Positions 12,874-23,521 of a stretch of DNA of 64,000 nucleotides are shown piece by piece. The stretch comes from Ornithinimicrobium sp. F0845 (lineage in GTDB: Bacteria; Actinomycetota; Actinomycetes; Actinomycetales; Dermatophilaceae). Location: positions 124,001-188,000 of the forward strand of contig NZ_JALKAL010000005.1 of the NCBI RefSeq assembly GCF_023015765.1, given 5' to 3'. Below the pieces are notes generated by a model that saw only the letters and a program-made list of their open reading frames with translations, was not told the DNA's origin and ran no database searches. Positions within the stretch are counted from its first letter, which is position 1; each line of letters starts with the position of its first letter. The position numbers were made by a program, and so were the translations under genes.

Positions 12874-14136
12874 TCACCCCGCAAGAAGCCGGGACAGGTC
12901 GTCCATGAAGTGCATCGCGACATCGACGCCGAGTGCGGTGCGGTGGAGCGTCCGCCCCTCGCGTCGCCAGACACCGGTGTCGTCCGCCGCCCAGAGCAGC
13001 CGCTCCACCTGACGGTCGCTCGCGGTGCGAGCCGGTGAGCTGCCCACACCCAGGTCGACCCACGGGTTGGCATCGTGCTCCCACCACCAGTCCTGGACCT
13101 CCGACACCTCGACCCGGTCGACCGACTCGGTGAGGAACGGCAGGAGCACCCGCATCACGGGGTCGAGAGGCTCCAGGAAGTGCCGTGTCACGATGGCGGA
13201 GGCGACGAGCCGGTGGCCCAGCTGTGCCCAGTCGTCCGGGGATCGCTCGCACTGCGGGTCCGCGGCGGGGGTTGCGTGCACACGCGTGGGCCCGACCTCG
13301 ATGAGATGCGCAGACGCGCAGGAGCGCCACAGGGACTGCAGCGAACGAGTGGGCACGAGGACGTCCAGATCTCCGAGCTGCCCGTCAGGGGCGCGGTCAC
13401 CGGGGCCAGGTGACTCGAAGAGGCCGGGCACCCGCAGCGGGGAGCGGGCGAGAAACTCTGCCTCCCACCGCTCCAGGTCGAACTCAAGGAACGCCTCCCG
13501 CACGTGGGCAGGGCTGAGGATGCCCTCGGCGACATGCTTGCCGTCACCGATCCACCGGGCGAACCTCAGGCACTGCTGCACGTAGGGCGACTGCTCCGCG
13601 TCGCGCGCGGAGTCCTCCCCCGGCGGATCCTGCACCCACTCGTCGTGGGGGCCGGGCTCCAGTGCCCACGTCTCGTCGTGCGTGAAGTCGTCGAGGAAGC
13701 CATCGTCGAACTCCTCGTCGTCGTCCCAGTCGTCGGGGTCGCCGCTCCATTCCTCGAGTGCTTCCTCCACGGTCATCGACTGGCGCCCCGCGCTGTCGAG
13801 AGTGGTGTCGATCATCGTCGGCGCGGCGCGTCGGGCCTCCTTGGCCAGGACCTTGGGCTCGGCCGAGCCAGAACGCATCCGGCCGGTGGCGCGCAGGAAC
13901 CTCCAGAAGGTGTCAAGGGTTTCCACCAGGGCCTCGACGTCGGACGTGTCGAGCCCCGAGGGCGTCGGCCACTCGTGAAGCAAGAGCCGTTCCGCGGACC
14001 CTGTCGGCCACTCCGCAGCTGCGTGTCCCTCCCGACGGCACACTGAGAGCGCGGCAACCAGGAGGCCACGGTCCAGGGGCCGGTTCTTCGCCGATGCCCA
14101 GGTCTCGGTATGCCGAAGCAGTTCGTTGTCGCCCAT
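12874..14136 (-). CDS. Hypothetical protein (420 aa)
   Basis: I do not recognise a family. The product is soluble, with no signal peptide or membrane segment. A strongly acidic stretch rich in Asp/Glu (about residues 130-155, GDPDDWDDDEEFDD) separates an N-terminal ~120-residue part from a Trp-rich C-terminal part (DLERWEAEFLARSP, VQDWWWEHDANPWVDLG). The ATG at 14136 has CACGAT, a weak -10-like hexamer, 6 nt upstream. It lies downstream of glgX on the same strand, separated by a 32-bp-period repeat, and converges on the AbiEi-like gene. It may be a conserved actinobacterial protein of unknown function; codon use looks native. Confidence 0.7.
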   Translation of the reverse strand: MGDNELLRHTETWASAKNRPLDRGLLVAALSVCRREGHAAAEWPTGSAERLLLHEWPTPSGLDTSDVEALVETLDTFWRFLRATGRMRSGSAEPKVLAKEARRAAPTMIDTTLDSAGRQSMTVEEALEEWSGDPDDWDDDEEFDDGFLDDFTHDETWALEPGPHDEWVQDPPGEDSARDAEQSPYVQQCLRFARWIGDGKHVAEGILSPAHVREAFLEFDLERWEAEFLARSPLRVPGLFESPGPGDRAPDGQLGDLDVLVPTRSLQSLWRSCASAHLIEVGPTRVHATPAADPQCERSPDDWAQLGHRLVASAIVTRHFLEPLDPVMRVLLPFLTESVDRVEVSEVQDWWWEHDANPWVDLGVGSSPARTASDRQVERLLWAADDTGVWRREGRTLHRTALGVDVAMHFMDDLSRLLAG

Positions 14137-14235
14137 CCGCGGATCGTGACACGCGTCCGACGAGCCCCGCAGGAGTTGTCCACAGCCCCCGCCGGTCAGG
14201 TCACTCGGGGTCGCAAGACGCGAGGCCGGACCGAC

Positions 14236-14274
14236 AAAACCCCTGCAACAAGCCGGGATCGGCCGGCAAAACCA

Positions 14275-14291
<17 letters not shown>
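14236..14291 (+). repeat. 32-bp-period dispersed repeat, locus 3 (overlaps the glgX stop)
   Basis: Units start at 14236 (AAAACCCCTGCAACAAG) and 14268 (AAAACCACTATGAAAATT), exactly 32 nt apart, ending in a run of G. The glgX stop codon and its last few residues lie within the second unit. In the glgX sense direction the first unit reads GCCGG-N5-CCGGC followed by TTGTT, a small stem-and-T motif. Confidence 0.8.
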
Positions 14292-16413
<2,122 letters not shown>

Positions 16414-16419
16414 GGTCGC

Positions 16420-16425
16420 AGCCTA
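16420..16425 (-). promoter_or_regulatory. -10 hexamer of glgX (leaderless)
   Basis: TAGGCT on the minus strand, 6 nt before the ATG at 16413. It almost abuts the divergent -10 hexamer of the YbjN-like gene (16435-16440). Confidence 0.6.
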
Positions 16426-16434
16426 AGGACTCGG

Positions 16435-16440
16435 TAACGT
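16435..16440 (+). promoter_or_regulatory. -10 hexamer of the YbjN-like gene (leaderless)
   Basis: TAACGT followed by 7 nt and ATG 16448. This decides the start: the in-frame GTG at 16439 overlaps the hexamer and is unlikely to be used. Confidence 0.6.
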
Positions 16441-16447
16441 GGGGCCC

Positions 16448-17041
16448 ATGACCGACCCCACCAGCCTTCCCAACTTCCCGCCGCCGCCCGAGGAGAGCCC
16501 CCTGCGTGGGCGCGTCCTCGACGCGCTCCAGGACCTGCAGCTGCAGCCCGACCTCGACGCCGAGGGCGACATCAAGTTCACCGCGCAGGAGCAGCAGCTC
16601 TTCGTCCGTTCATTGACCGGTGGTCAGGTCGACATCATGCGCGTCTACGGCCAGTGGCAGATCGCCGACAGTGTGCCCACGGACCTGCTGACCCGCCTGA
16701 ACGGCTGCAACGACATCACGCTCGGGGTCAACCTGGTCAAGGCCGGGATCGCCTCGGGCAACCTGGTCCTGAGCGTCGAGCAGGTGATCGCGCCCAAGGA
16801 GAACCCGAAGGCCAAGGTGCAGATCGCGGTCAGCATGATCCTGCAGGCCGTGGCGTTGTGGCACCGCAACGTGACCGCCAAGGCCAAGCGCGAGGCCGAC
16901 ATCGCGGCCGGCGGCACCGGTGACGTCGTCGTCGAGGGCAAGGGCGACGCCTCCGGCGAGCAGCAGAAGGTCGGCCCCTGGCTGTCTGAGGGGACGCGCC
17001 GCAAGCAGGGCGGGACCCCGGACGCCGGCGGTGAGGCATGA
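16448..17041 (+). CDS. YbjN-like domain protein
   Basis: 197-residue soluble protein resembling the YbjN/type-III-chaperone-like family of actinobacteria: VLDALQDLQLQPDLDAEGDI, then a predicted alpha/beta core ending with LVKAGIASGNLVLSVEQV, and a charged, probably disordered Gly-rich C-tail (last ~45 residues). A peptide-binding chaperone-like role has been suggested for the fold; the specific job here is unknown. The stop overlaps the start of the enoyl-CoA hydratase gene (ATGA), so the two are co-translated. Confidence 0.6.
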   Translation: MTDPTSLPNFPPPPEESPLRGRVLDALQDLQLQPDLDAEGDIKFTAQEQQLFVRSLTGGQVDIMRVYGQWQIADSVPTDLLTRLNGCNDITLGVNLVKAGIASGNLVLSVEQVIAPKENPKAKVQIAVSMILQAVALWHRNVTAKAKREADIAAGGTGDVVVEGKGDASGEQQKVGPWLSEGTRRKQGGTPDAGGEA

Positions 17042-17844
17042 GCGAGCCGCGCACGGTCGCGACCTCGACCGAGCACGTCCGCGTCGAGATCGAGGCCGGG
17101 ATCGCCACGATCCGGATCGACCGGCCGAAGATGAACCCCCTCGACATCGCCGTCCAGGACGCCCTGGGCGAGGCCGCCGGGATCGTCTCGGCCGACGCCG
17201 AGGTCCGCGCGGTGATCATCTACGGCGGGGAGAAGGTCTTCGCCGCCGGCGCGGACATCAAGGAGATGGAGACCATGTCCTACACCGACATGGTCGACCG
17301 GGCCGCCGTGATCCAGGAGTGCTTCCGCGCCGTCGCGCACATCCCGAAGCCGGTCATTGCCGCGATCACCGGCTACGCCCTGGGCGCCGGCTGCGAGCTG
17401 GCGATGTGCGCCGACTTCCGCGTCGCCGGCAGCGACGCCAGGCTCGGCCAGCCCGAGATCCTGCTCGGCGTCATCCCCGGCGCCGGCGGCTCCCAGCGCC
17501 TGCCCCGTCTGGTCGGACCGGCCAAGGCCAAGGACCTGATCTTCAGCGGCCGGATGGTCGAGGCCGAGGAGGCCCTGGCGATCGGTCTCGTTGATGAGGT
17601 GGTCGAGCCGGACCAGGTGTATGCCGCAGCCCGAGCCCGCGCCGAGCGCTACGTCAGTGGTGCGCCCTACGCCCTGCGGGCGGCCAAGGAGGCCGTCGAC
17701 CGCGGCATCGAGACCGACCTGGACACGGGCCTGGCCATCGAGGCGATGCTGTTCGCCGGGGTCTTCGCCACGGAGGACCGCCAGATCGGCATGACCTCGT
17801 TCGTGCAGGACGGCCCCGGCAAGGCCAAGTTCACCGGCAAATAA
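17038..17844 (+). CDS. Enoyl-CoA hydratase/isomerase family protein
   Basis: Crotonase-fold protein of 268 residues, probably hydrating 2-trans-enoyl-CoA in beta-oxidation. The oxyanion-hole signature (AAGADIKEM, ~75) and both catalytic glutamates are present: GCELAMCADF (Glu 120) and GQPEILLGVIPGAGGSQRLPR (Glu 140). Length is normal for the family. Translationally coupled to the upstream YbjN-like gene by ATGA. The electron-transfer flavoprotein genes 3 kb downstream would support fatty-acid oxidation, but no linkage is shown. Substrate cannot be inferred. Confidence 0.9.
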   Translation: MSEPRTVATSTEHVRVEIEAGIATIRIDRPKMNPLDIAVQDALGEAAGIVSADAEVRAVIIYGGEKVFAAGADIKEMETMSYTDMVDRAAVIQECFRAVAHIPKPVIAAITGYALGAGCELAMCADFRVAGSDARLGQPEILLGVIPGAGGSQRLPRLVGPAKAKDLIFSGRMVEAEEALAIGLVDEVVEPDQVYAAARARAERYVSGAPYALRAAKEAVDRGIETDLDTGLAIEAMLFAGVFATEDRQIGMTSFVQDGPGKAKFTGK

Positions 17845-17848
17845 ATCT

Positions 17849-17976
17849 CGACCGAGCGCGAGGTATTGCGGTCCAGAAGGTCACCGAACGCACCGCGTGG
17901 CGAACGGTGCGCGGTCCGCGGTCGGGACCAGACGGCATAGTGCCCGGCAGGGAGCGCCACCCCGTGCGCTCGGTCG
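17849..17976. repeat. Long-range 11-bp inverted repeat between convergent genes
   Basis: CGACCGAGCGC (17849-17859) and its exact complement GCGCTCGGTCG (17966-17976) bracket the whole gap between the enoyl-CoA hydratase and the LLM oxidoreductase stops. Between them GCACCGCG/CGGTGCG segments could pair as inner stems. It may act as a bidirectional terminator. Confidence 0.45.
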
Positions 17977-19008
17977 CTAGGGGGCCAGCAGCTCTCGGAC
18001 GCGCGGGCCGACCTGCTCGGCATACAGCCGGATGCACTCCATCCGTTGCTCGTGCGGGAGGTGGCCCATGCTGTATTTGAGCTGGAAGCGGGAGAGCCCG
18101 AGGAGCCGCGCGGTGTCGGCGATCTTGCGGGCCACGGTCTCGGGGGATCCGACGTAGGCAGCGCCGTCCGGACCGAGCTGCTCCAGCGCCCGCACCTCGT
18201 CCATCGGCGCCCAGCCGCGCTCGCGGCCGAGGCGGTTCATGTACTCGACGAACGGGCCGAGGTACTCCTCCCGGGCCTGCTCGTCGGTCGCGGCGACGTG
18301 CCCGGGGGAGTGCACCCCGAGCGGCTGCTCTGGCTGCTCCGCCTGCACGAGGGCCCGCCGGTAGAGGTCGACGAGCGGCGCGAACTGCCTGGCTGGCCCG
18401 CCGATGATCGCGACCACGACGGGCAGGCCGTAGGCCGCGGCCCGGACCATGGACTGCGGGGTCCCGCCGACCGCCACCCAGGTCGGGATCCGGCCGCCCT
18501 CGGTGCCGGGCATGACCTGGTCTACCTGCAGCGGCGGTCGGATGGTGCCCTCCCACAGCACAGGCTGTTCGGTCAGCAGGTGTGCGAGCAGGTCGAGCTT
18601 CTCGGAGAACAGCACCTCGTAGTCCTCCAGGGCGAAGCCGAACAGCGGGAAGGACTCGATGAACGAGCCGCGGCCGACGGTGACCTCAGCGCGACCGCTG
18701 GAGAGGGCGTCGAGGGTCGAGAAGCGTTCGAAGACGCGCACCGGGTCGTCGGAGCTGAGGACCGTGACGGAGGTGCCCAGCCGGATCCGCTCGGTTGTGG
18801 AGGCGAGGGCGGCCAGCACCGTGTCCGGTGCCGAGATCGCGTAGTCGGGCCGGTGGTGCTCGCCGATGCCGAAGAAGTCGAGGCCGAGCTGGTCGGCCAG
18901 CTGCCCCTCGGCCAGCACCTCCCGCACGACCTGCGCCGGGTGCAAGGGCTCGCCGTCCGGGCCGTTCGCGATGTCGCCGAAGGTGTCCAGGCCCAGTTCG
19001 AGACTCAT
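17977..19008 (-). CDS. LLM-class flavin-dependent oxidoreductase
   Basis: Luciferase-like TIM-barrel protein of 343 residues: SLELGLDTFGDI at the N-terminus, GIGEHHRPDYAISAP (~50), TVLSSDDPVRVFERF and GRGSFIESFPLFG, and GTPQSMVRAAAYGLPVV toward the C-terminus. Members use FMN or F420; substrate is unknown. ATG 19008 is chosen because TACGAT precedes it by 6 nt (leaderless); the longer frame from 19041 would include the promoter. Convergent with the enoyl-CoA hydratase gene. Confidence 0.88.
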   Translation of the reverse strand: MSLELGLDTFGDIANGPDGEPLHPAQVVREVLAEGQLADQLGLDFFGIGEHHRPDYAISAPDTVLAALASTTERIRLGTSVTVLSSDDPVRVFERFSTLDALSSGRAEVTVGRGSFIESFPLFGFALEDYEVLFSEKLDLLAHLLTEQPVLWEGTIRPPLQVDQVMPGTEGGRIPTWVAVGGTPQSMVRAAAYGLPVVVAIIGGPARQFAPLVDLYRRALVQAEQPEQPLGVHSPGHVAATDEQAREEYLGPFVEYMNRLGRERGWAPMDEVRALEQLGPDGAAYVGSPETVARKIADTARLLGLSRFQLKYSMGHLPHEQRMECIRLYAEQVGPRVRELLAP

Positions 19009-19014
19009 CGCCTC

Positions 19015-19020
19015 ATCGTA
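19015..19020 (-). promoter_or_regulatory. -10 hexamer of the LLM oxidoreductase gene
   Basis: TACGAT on the minus strand, 6 nt upstream of ATG 19008; a leaderless configuration. Confidence 0.55.
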
Positions 19021-19047
19021 GGAGGGCGCAGGGCCGGGCATCGTGTG

Positions 19048-19404
19048 TCAGGACAGCGTCCACACCCCCAGCTCGTTGCCGCTGGGGTCGGCGAAGTGGA
19101 ACCGTCTCCCGCCCGGGAACGCATACGGCGCCTGGATGATCCGACCCCCGGCTCCTTCCACGGCGGCCACGCTCGCATCGAGGTCCTCGGAGTAGAGCAG
19201 GACGAACGGACCGCCAGGACCTGGTTGCCCCGCAGGGTTGAGGCCGCCGGCCTCGTCCTCGCGCCCGACTGTGCGGAAGCCGGCATAGCCGGGGCCGTAG
19301 TCGGTGAACGTCCACCCGAAGGCCTGCCCATAGAAGTCCTTGGCGGTGGCCAGGTCCGCGACGTTGATCTCGATGTAGTCGATCGCATGGTGTGTCGATG
19401 CCAT
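19048..19404 (-). CDS. VOC (glyoxalase/bleomycin-resistance-like) family protein
   Basis: 118-residue single-domain vicinal-oxygen-chelate protein. It shows the typical IDYIEINVADLATAKDFYGQ opening, YGPGYAGF in the middle, and the C-terminal GGRRFHFADPSGNELGVW strand in which His and Glu act as metal ligands in related proteins. ATG 19404 is supported by TACCGT 6 nt upstream (leaderless); a longer frame to 19632 runs through the repeats and is not credible. Same strand as, and just upstream of, the LLM oxidoreductase. Substrate unknown. Confidence 0.85.
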   Translation of the reverse strand: MASTHHAIDYIEINVADLATAKDFYGQAFGWTFTDYGPGYAGFRTVGREDEAGGLNPAGQPGPGGPFVLLYSEDLDASVAAVEGAGGRIIQAPYAFPGGRRFHFADPSGNELGVWTLS

Positions 19405-19410
19405 GAGCGG

Positions 19411-19416
19411 ACGGTA
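19411..19416 (-). promoter_or_regulatory. -10 hexamer of VOC gene
   Basis: TACCGT on the minus strand followed by 6 nt and ATG 19404. Confidence 0.55.
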
Positions 19417-19510
19417 TGACGTAGGTCCGACACTGGGCGTCGTCCGGCGGTCTGTGGTCCTGTTCGGCGGATGGCGGGGTTCAAGGTGCCACTCGCCGAA
19501 AGCGGTCAAC

Positions 19511-19599
19511 AAAACCACTACGAAAATGGTGGACGGACCTGCAAAACCACTACGAAAAGACGGGGCGGGGGTGCAAAACCCCTGAACTTTTGTGGGGGC
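19511..19599 (+). repeat. 32-bp-period dispersed repeat, locus 4 (three units)
   Basis: Units begin at 19511, 19543 and 19575. The first two read AAAACCACTACGAAAA and the last is AAAACCCCTGAACTTTTG followed by a G run. The period is exactly 32. Located between the divergent VOC and padR genes, upstream of the padR operator. Confidence 0.85.
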
Positions 19600-19612
19600 T
19601 AGTTGACGTGCC

Positions 19613-19639
19613 TGACTAGTTAGTGACACCATCTAGTCA
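19613..19639. promoter_or_regulatory. Candidate PadR operator
   Basis: TGACTAG (19613-19619) and CTAGTCA (19633-19639) form a perfect 7-bp inverted repeat with centres 20 bp apart, two helical turns, as expected for a dimeric winged-helix repressor. The right half touches the padR start codon, and TTGACG at 19603 could be a -35 element. Autoregulation by the downstream PadR is inferred. Confidence 0.6.
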
Positions 19640-19992
19640 TGAACCCGGAACAGGAGTGGCCCAGCGAGTGGCTGCGGGGGGTGCTGAGCGTGTGCACGCT
19701 GCGGATCCTGCGCGACGGCCCGACCTACGGCTACGCCATCGCCTCCAGGCTCACGGAGGCCGGGCTGGGCAGCGTCAAGGGCGGCACGCTCTATCCCCTG
19801 CTCGGGCGGCTCGAGGAGGCGGGCTGGGTCGAGGTGGAGTGGCGGCCCGGGGAGGGCGGGCCGGGCCGCAAGTTCTATGCACTGACCGCCGAGGGCCTGG
19901 CCGAGGCCGAGCGCCAGGCGACCCGCTGGGCCGCGTTCACCAACACCACCCGGGCACTTACCGACCACATCGTCTCGAAGGGACGGGCATGA
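19639..19992 (+). CDS. PadR family transcriptional regulator
   Basis: 117-residue winged-helix repressor. WLRGVLSVCTLRILRDGPTYGYAIAS is the N-terminal helix-turn-helix entry, GSVKGGTLYPLLGRLEEAGWV the recognition helix and wing, and EGGPGRKFYALTAEG the second wing strand; the short C-terminal helix makes it a PadR-s2 (small) type. Its stop overlaps the next gene (ATGA), the usual arrangement of a PadR regulator with a HAAS-domain membrane protein that it controls. The 7-bp inverted repeat at the start codon is its likely operator. Confidence 0.9.
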   Translation: MNPEQEWPSEWLRGVLSVCTLRILRDGPTYGYAIASRLTEAGLGSVKGGTLYPLLGRLEEAGWVEVEWRPGEGGPGRKFYALTAEGLAEAERQATRWAAFTNTTRALTDHIVSKGRA

Positions 19993-20735
19993 CCATGACC
20001 AGCACTGGCAACGGGGGCAGCTTCGAGCTGGCCACCCCGCACATCGACAGGACCTGGCGGGAGCGCTTCGTCGTGGAGCAGCGTCTCGCCGACCGCACGG
20101 GAGCCCAGATCGGCGACGCGCTCGCCACCGTGGACGCCCACTGTGCCGAGTCGGGGGAGACCGCGCAGGAGGCGTTCGGCGACCCGGCGGCATACTCCCG
20201 GTCGTTGATCGGTGACGCCGCCGACGAGCCGATGCGTCTCGCACCGCGCACGGTGGCGGGGATCGTGTGCGGGGTCCTGTCCCTGCTCATCCTGCCGCGC
20301 GCGATCGAGGCCCTGGTCGAGGGCTCCAGTTTCAGGATCACCGGCGGTGACGTCGCGGCCGCGGTGCTCCTGGCGGCCCTCGTCGCGGTGATCTTCTGGC
20401 GGCCCACGCCGGTCCTGCGCTGGCTCGTCCGGCGCCCGGCGACGGCGGGGGCCGCGGTCTTCGCGGTGCTGATCGTCCTCGTCGTCCCGCAGGCGCTCCT
20501 GCGGGAGGCTCTCCTGGAGGTCGGCCCGGTGACCCCGCTGGTGGTGGGGGCGGTCCTGCTGGTGCTGTCCGTGGTCCTCCCGTGGGGCGACCTGTCGCAG
20601 CAGGACCCGGTGCGTGACCCGCGCGCCCGCGAGACCGGTGGCGGCGGGGGCATCGGGTGGTTCACGGCCTTCCTCTTCCCCGTGCTCACCGTGATCATGG
20701 TCGGGATGAACGCCCTGTTCCGCGCGGTGAGCTGA
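19989..20735 (+). CDS. HAAS-domain membrane protein (PadR partner)
   Basis: 248-residue protein with an N-terminal cytosolic ~80-residue helical region (WRERFVVEQRLADRTGAQIGDALATV, FGDPAAYSRSLI) like the HAAS/permease-prefix domain found beside PadR genes. It is followed by four or five hydrophobic helices (~95-115, 118-140, 150-170, 180-200, 225-245). The function of such proteins is unclear; a membrane-stress sensor or accessory role is commonly assumed. Co-translated with padR through ATGA. Confidence 0.65.
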   Translation: MTMTSTGNGGSFELATPHIDRTWRERFVVEQRLADRTGAQIGDALATVDAHCAESGETAQEAFGDPAAYSRSLIGDAADEPMRLAPRTVAGIVCGVLSLLILPRAIEALVEGSSFRITGGDVAAAVLLAALVAVIFWRPTPVLRWLVRRPATAGAAVFAVLIVLVVPQALLREALLEVGPVTPLVVGAVLLVLSVVLPWGDLSQQDPVRDPRARETGGGGGIGWFTAFLFPVLTVIMVGMNALFRAVS

Positions 20736-20837
20736 GCGGGGCGCCTGGCGCCACCTGAGGACCCGTTTGGCGACGGCCACGGGGTGGGTGCGAAGATGAC
20801 CTCAAGGTAACCCGCCCCCAACGATGAGGATCGACAC

Positions 20838-21620
20838 GTGAATATCGTCGTCTGTGTCAAGTACGTGCCGGACGCGCAGTCCGACCGTTCCTTCGAGTCG
20901 GACCACACCACTGACCGCGAGGCCGTGGACGGTCTGCTCTCGGAGCTGGATGAGTATGCCGTGGAGGCCGCTCTGGCTCTGAACGAGGCGGGGGACGGTG
21001 GTGAGGTCACGGTCCTGACGATGGGTCCGGAGGACGCGGCCGATGCGGTGAAGAAGGGTCTGCAGATGGGCGCCGACAAGGGCGTGCACGTGCTGGACGA
21101 CGCGATCGCTGGCTCGGACGCCGTGGCCAGCTCCCTGGTGCTGGCCGAGGCGATCAAGAAGCTGGGTGGGGTGGACCTGGTGATCACGGGGCTGGCCTCG
21201 ACCGATGGTGCGATGTCGGTGGTGCCGGCGATGCTGGCCGAGCGGCTGGGTCTGCCGCAGGTGACCTTCGCCTCCGAGCTGACGGTGGAGGGCGGGGTCG
21301 CGCGGATCCGGCGTGACGGGGACATCGCCTCGGAGACGATCGAGGCCTCGCTGCCGGCGGTGGTGTCGGTGACCGACCAGATCAACGAGCCGCGCTACCC
21401 CTCGTTCAAGGGGATCATGGCGGCGAAGAAGAAGCCGGTGGAGACCTGGGGGCTGGGTGACCTGGGCGTGGACGCCTCGCAGGTCGGGCTGGGCGCGGCC
21501 TGGACGACGGTGGAGTCGGTCGAGGCGCGTCCGCCGCGCAGCAAGGGTGAGGTCGTGACCGACGAGGGCGAGGGCGGCAAGGCCCTGGCCGAGTTCCTGG
21601 CCTCCCGCAAGTTCGTCTGA
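20838..21620 (+). CDS. etfB: Electron transfer flavoprotein subunit beta
   Basis: 260-residue ETF beta (FixA type), which holds AMP/FAD and passes electrons from acyl-CoA dehydrogenases to ETF:quinone oxidoreductase. Shows MNIVVCVKYVPDAQ, the DEYAVEAALALNE segment, GPEDAADAVKKGLQMGADKGVHV and GLASTDGAMSVVPAMLAERLG. GTG start with AGGA about 10 nt upstream. Followed 36 nt later by etfA; the two subunits form the heterodimer. Preceded by a ~100-bp leader in which no clear promoter is visible. Confidence 0.95.
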   Translation: MNIVVCVKYVPDAQSDRSFESDHTTDREAVDGLLSELDEYAVEAALALNEAGDGGEVTVLTMGPEDAADAVKKGLQMGADKGVHVLDDAIAGSDAVASSLVLAEAIKKLGGVDLVITGLASTDGAMSVVPAMLAERLGLPQVTFASELTVEGGVARIRRDGDIASETIEASLPAVVSVTDQINEPRYPSFKGIMAAKKKPVETWGLGDLGVDASQVGLGAAWTTVESVEARPPRSKGEVVTDEGEGGKALAEFLASRKFV

Positions 21621-21656
21621 GTCGACCAGAGACAGTTCAGGAGAAGGAGAAACATC

Positions 21657-22616
21657 ATGGCTGAAGTGCTCGTTCTGGTCGACCACGTCGACGGGACCGT
21701 CCGCAAGACCACCGCCGAGCTGCTGACCGCGGCCGCCCGCCTGGGTGAGCCGTCCGCGGTGTTCATCGGCACCGGGTTCGAGTCCGCCCGGGACACGCTG
21801 GCGCAGTATGGCGCGGCGAAGGTCTACCGCATCGATGACCCGGCGGTCACCGACCACCTGGTCGCCCCGACCGCCGAGGTGCTGGCCCACCTGGTCGACC
21901 AGACCAGCCCGGCCGCGGTGCTGCTGCCCTCCTCCGCCGAGGGCAAGGAGATCGCCGGCCGCCTGGCCATCAAGACCGAGTCCGGTCTGGTCACCGACGC
22001 CACCGACGTCCAGCCGGGCGACGGCGGCGGGGTGCGCACAGTGCAGTCGGTCTTCGCCGGCAACTACACGGTCACCACCGCGGTGACCAAGGGGTCCCCG
22101 ATCGTGACGGTCAAGCCCAACTCGATCCCGGTCCAGGAGGCACCGGGCGAGGCGACCGAGGAGACCATCACGGTCCCGCTGTCCGAGCAGGCCACGACCG
22201 CCCGGATCACCGACCGCAAGGAGAAGGCGGCCTCCGGTCGCCCGCAGCTGACCGAGGCCGCGATCGTGGTCTCCGGCGGGCGCGGCACCGGCGGTGACTT
22301 CGGCCCGGTCGAGCAGTTCGCCGACTCCCTCGGCGCAGCCGTGGGTGCCTCCCGCGCCGCGGTCGACGCGGGCTGGTACCCGCACGCCTCCCAGGTCGGA
22401 CAGACCGGCGTGTCCGTCTCCCCGCAGCTCTACGTCGCGGCCGGCATCTCCGGGGCGATCCAGCACCGCGCGGGCATGCAGACCTCCAAGACGATCGTCG
22501 CGGTCAACAAGGACGCCGAGGCCCCGATCTTCGAGCTGGTCGACTTCGGTGTCGTCGGCGACCTCTTCCAGGTCCTGCCCCAGGCGACCACCGAGGTCCA
22601 GGCCCGCAAGGGCTGA
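21657..22616 (+). CDS. etfA: Electron transfer flavoprotein subunit alpha
   Basis: 319-residue ETF alpha. The N-terminal alpha/beta domain ([13 protein letters not shown]) is followed by the FAD-binding C-terminal domain with the family signature [43 protein letters not shown] and [28 protein letters not shown] lies immediately upstream of ATG 21657, a strong ribosome binding site. Forms the ETF heterodimer with EtfB; a GC-rich hairpin terminates the pair. Confidence 0.96.
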   Translation: MAEVLVLVDHVDGTVRKTTAELLTAAARLGEPSAVFIGTGFESARDTLAQYGAAKVYRIDDPAVTDHLVAPTAEVLAHLVDQTSPAAVLLPSSAEGKEIAGRLAIKTESGLVTDATDVQPGDGGGVRTVQSVFAGNYTVTTAVTKGSPIVTVKPNSIPVQEAPGEATEETITVPLSEQATTARITDRKEKAASGRPQLTEAAIVVSGGRGTGGDFGPVEQFADSLGAAVGASRAAVDAGWYPHASQVGQTGVSVSPQLYVAAGISGAIQHRAGMQTSKTIVAVNKDAEAPIFELVDFGVVGDLFQVLPQATTEVQARKG

Positions 22617-22638
22617 CCCGGCCACACGACATACTGAC

Positions 22639-22670
22639 CGGCCCCGGCGCTCACCCGAGCACCGGGGCCG
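22639..22670 (+). terminator. Hairpin downstream of etfA
   Basis: CGGCCCCGG (22639-22647) pairs with CCGGGGCCG (22662-22670) over a 14-nt loop, 22 nt after the etfA stop. No T tract follows. Confidence 0.65.
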
Positions 22671-22716
22671 TTCCGCATCGGGCGACTGGCACTGGCCGGG
22701 GCGGGGTCACCGCTGC

Positions 22717-22722
22717 TACGTT
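22717..22722 (+). promoter_or_regulatory. -10 hexamer of the ParA-like/permease/receiver operon
   Basis: TACGTT 9 nt before ATG 22732, a near-leaderless start for the three-gene module. This supports the ATG rather than a longer reading frame into the etfA terminator. Confidence 0.5.
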
Positions 22723-22731
22723 GCCACCAGA

Positions 22732-23481
22732 ATGATCCAGGTCGCCTGCGTCCACTCGTTCCGCGGCGGGACCGGCAAGTCAACGCTCACGGCCAGCCTC
22801 GCCGGTCAGCTCGCGCAGCGCGGCCGCGCCGTGGGCGTGGTCGACACGGACCTGGCCTCGCCGGGCATCCACGTCCTGTTCGGGCTCGATGGCGCCGCGG
22901 TGGAGGCCTCGCTCAATGACTACCTCTTCGGGCGGCGCACCATGGGCGAGGTGGCCCGGCCGGTGGTCGTCGACGGGCCGGGCAGCATCCACCTGGTCCC
23001 GGCGAGCGTGCGGGCGGGGGAGATCACCCGGATCCTGCGCGAGGGCTACGACGCGCAGCGCCTCGTGCGCGGGCTGCGCGAGGTGGTCGACGCGCTCTCC
23101 CTCGACGTGCTGCTCGTCGACACCCACCCCGGGCTCGGTGAGGAGACCCTGCTCAGCCTGGCCATCAGCGACACCGTGGTCACCGTGCTGCGCCCGGACC
23201 GCCAGGACTACGAGGGCACCGCGGTGCTCCAGGAGGTGGCGGCCGGCCTGGGCGTGCGTCGCCAGGGGCTGGTGGTCAGCAAGGTCCCGCCCGGGCTCGA
23301 TCCGGCCGGGGTGCGCAGCCGCGTGGAGACGGCCTACGGGTGCCCGGTCGTGGGGGTCGTGCGCCACGACGACGACCTGATGGCCCTGGCCAGCGCCGGG
23401 ATCTTCACCCTGCAGCACCCCGACCACCCGGTCACCGCAGCGGTGTCCGAGGTCGCCGACTGGCTGGAGGCGGACCGGTGA
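22732..23481 (+). CDS. ParA/MinD-family ATPase
   Basis: 249-residue P-loop ATPase. The deviant Walker A reads [10 protein letters not shown], with Arg in place of the usual signature Lys (KGG); the switch I region is [16 protein letters not shown] and Walker B is [33 protein letters not shown] insertion and a final [14 protein letters not shown] helix are similar to MinD/CpsD-type regulators. No partition (parB/parS) or Min partner is nearby; instead it heads an operon with a permease-like protein and a receiver protein, so a role in positioning or regulating that membrane protein is inferred. Loss of the signature Lys would affect dimer-dependent hydrolysis in classic ParA proteins. Confidence 0.8.
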   Translation: MIQVACVHSFRGGTGKSTLTASLAGQLAQRGRAVGVVDTDLASPGIHVLFGLDGAAVEASLNDYLFGRRTMGEVARPVVVDGPGSIHLVPASVRAGEITRILREGYDAQRLVRGLREVVDALSLDVLLVDTHPGLGEETLLSLAISDTVVTVLRPDRQDYEGTAVLQEVAAGLGVRRQGLVVSKVPPGLDPAGVRSRVETAYGCPVVGVVRHDDDLMALASAGIFTLQHPDHPVTAAVSEVADWLEADR

Positions 23482-23521
23482 GACACCCGCCCCGCGCCGG
23501 GTCGAGGCGGCAGGTGGGACC

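Noticed and set aside
22732-23481. Chromosome-partition parA
   Set aside because: No parB or parS-like site nearby and the Walker A signature Lys is replaced by Arg.
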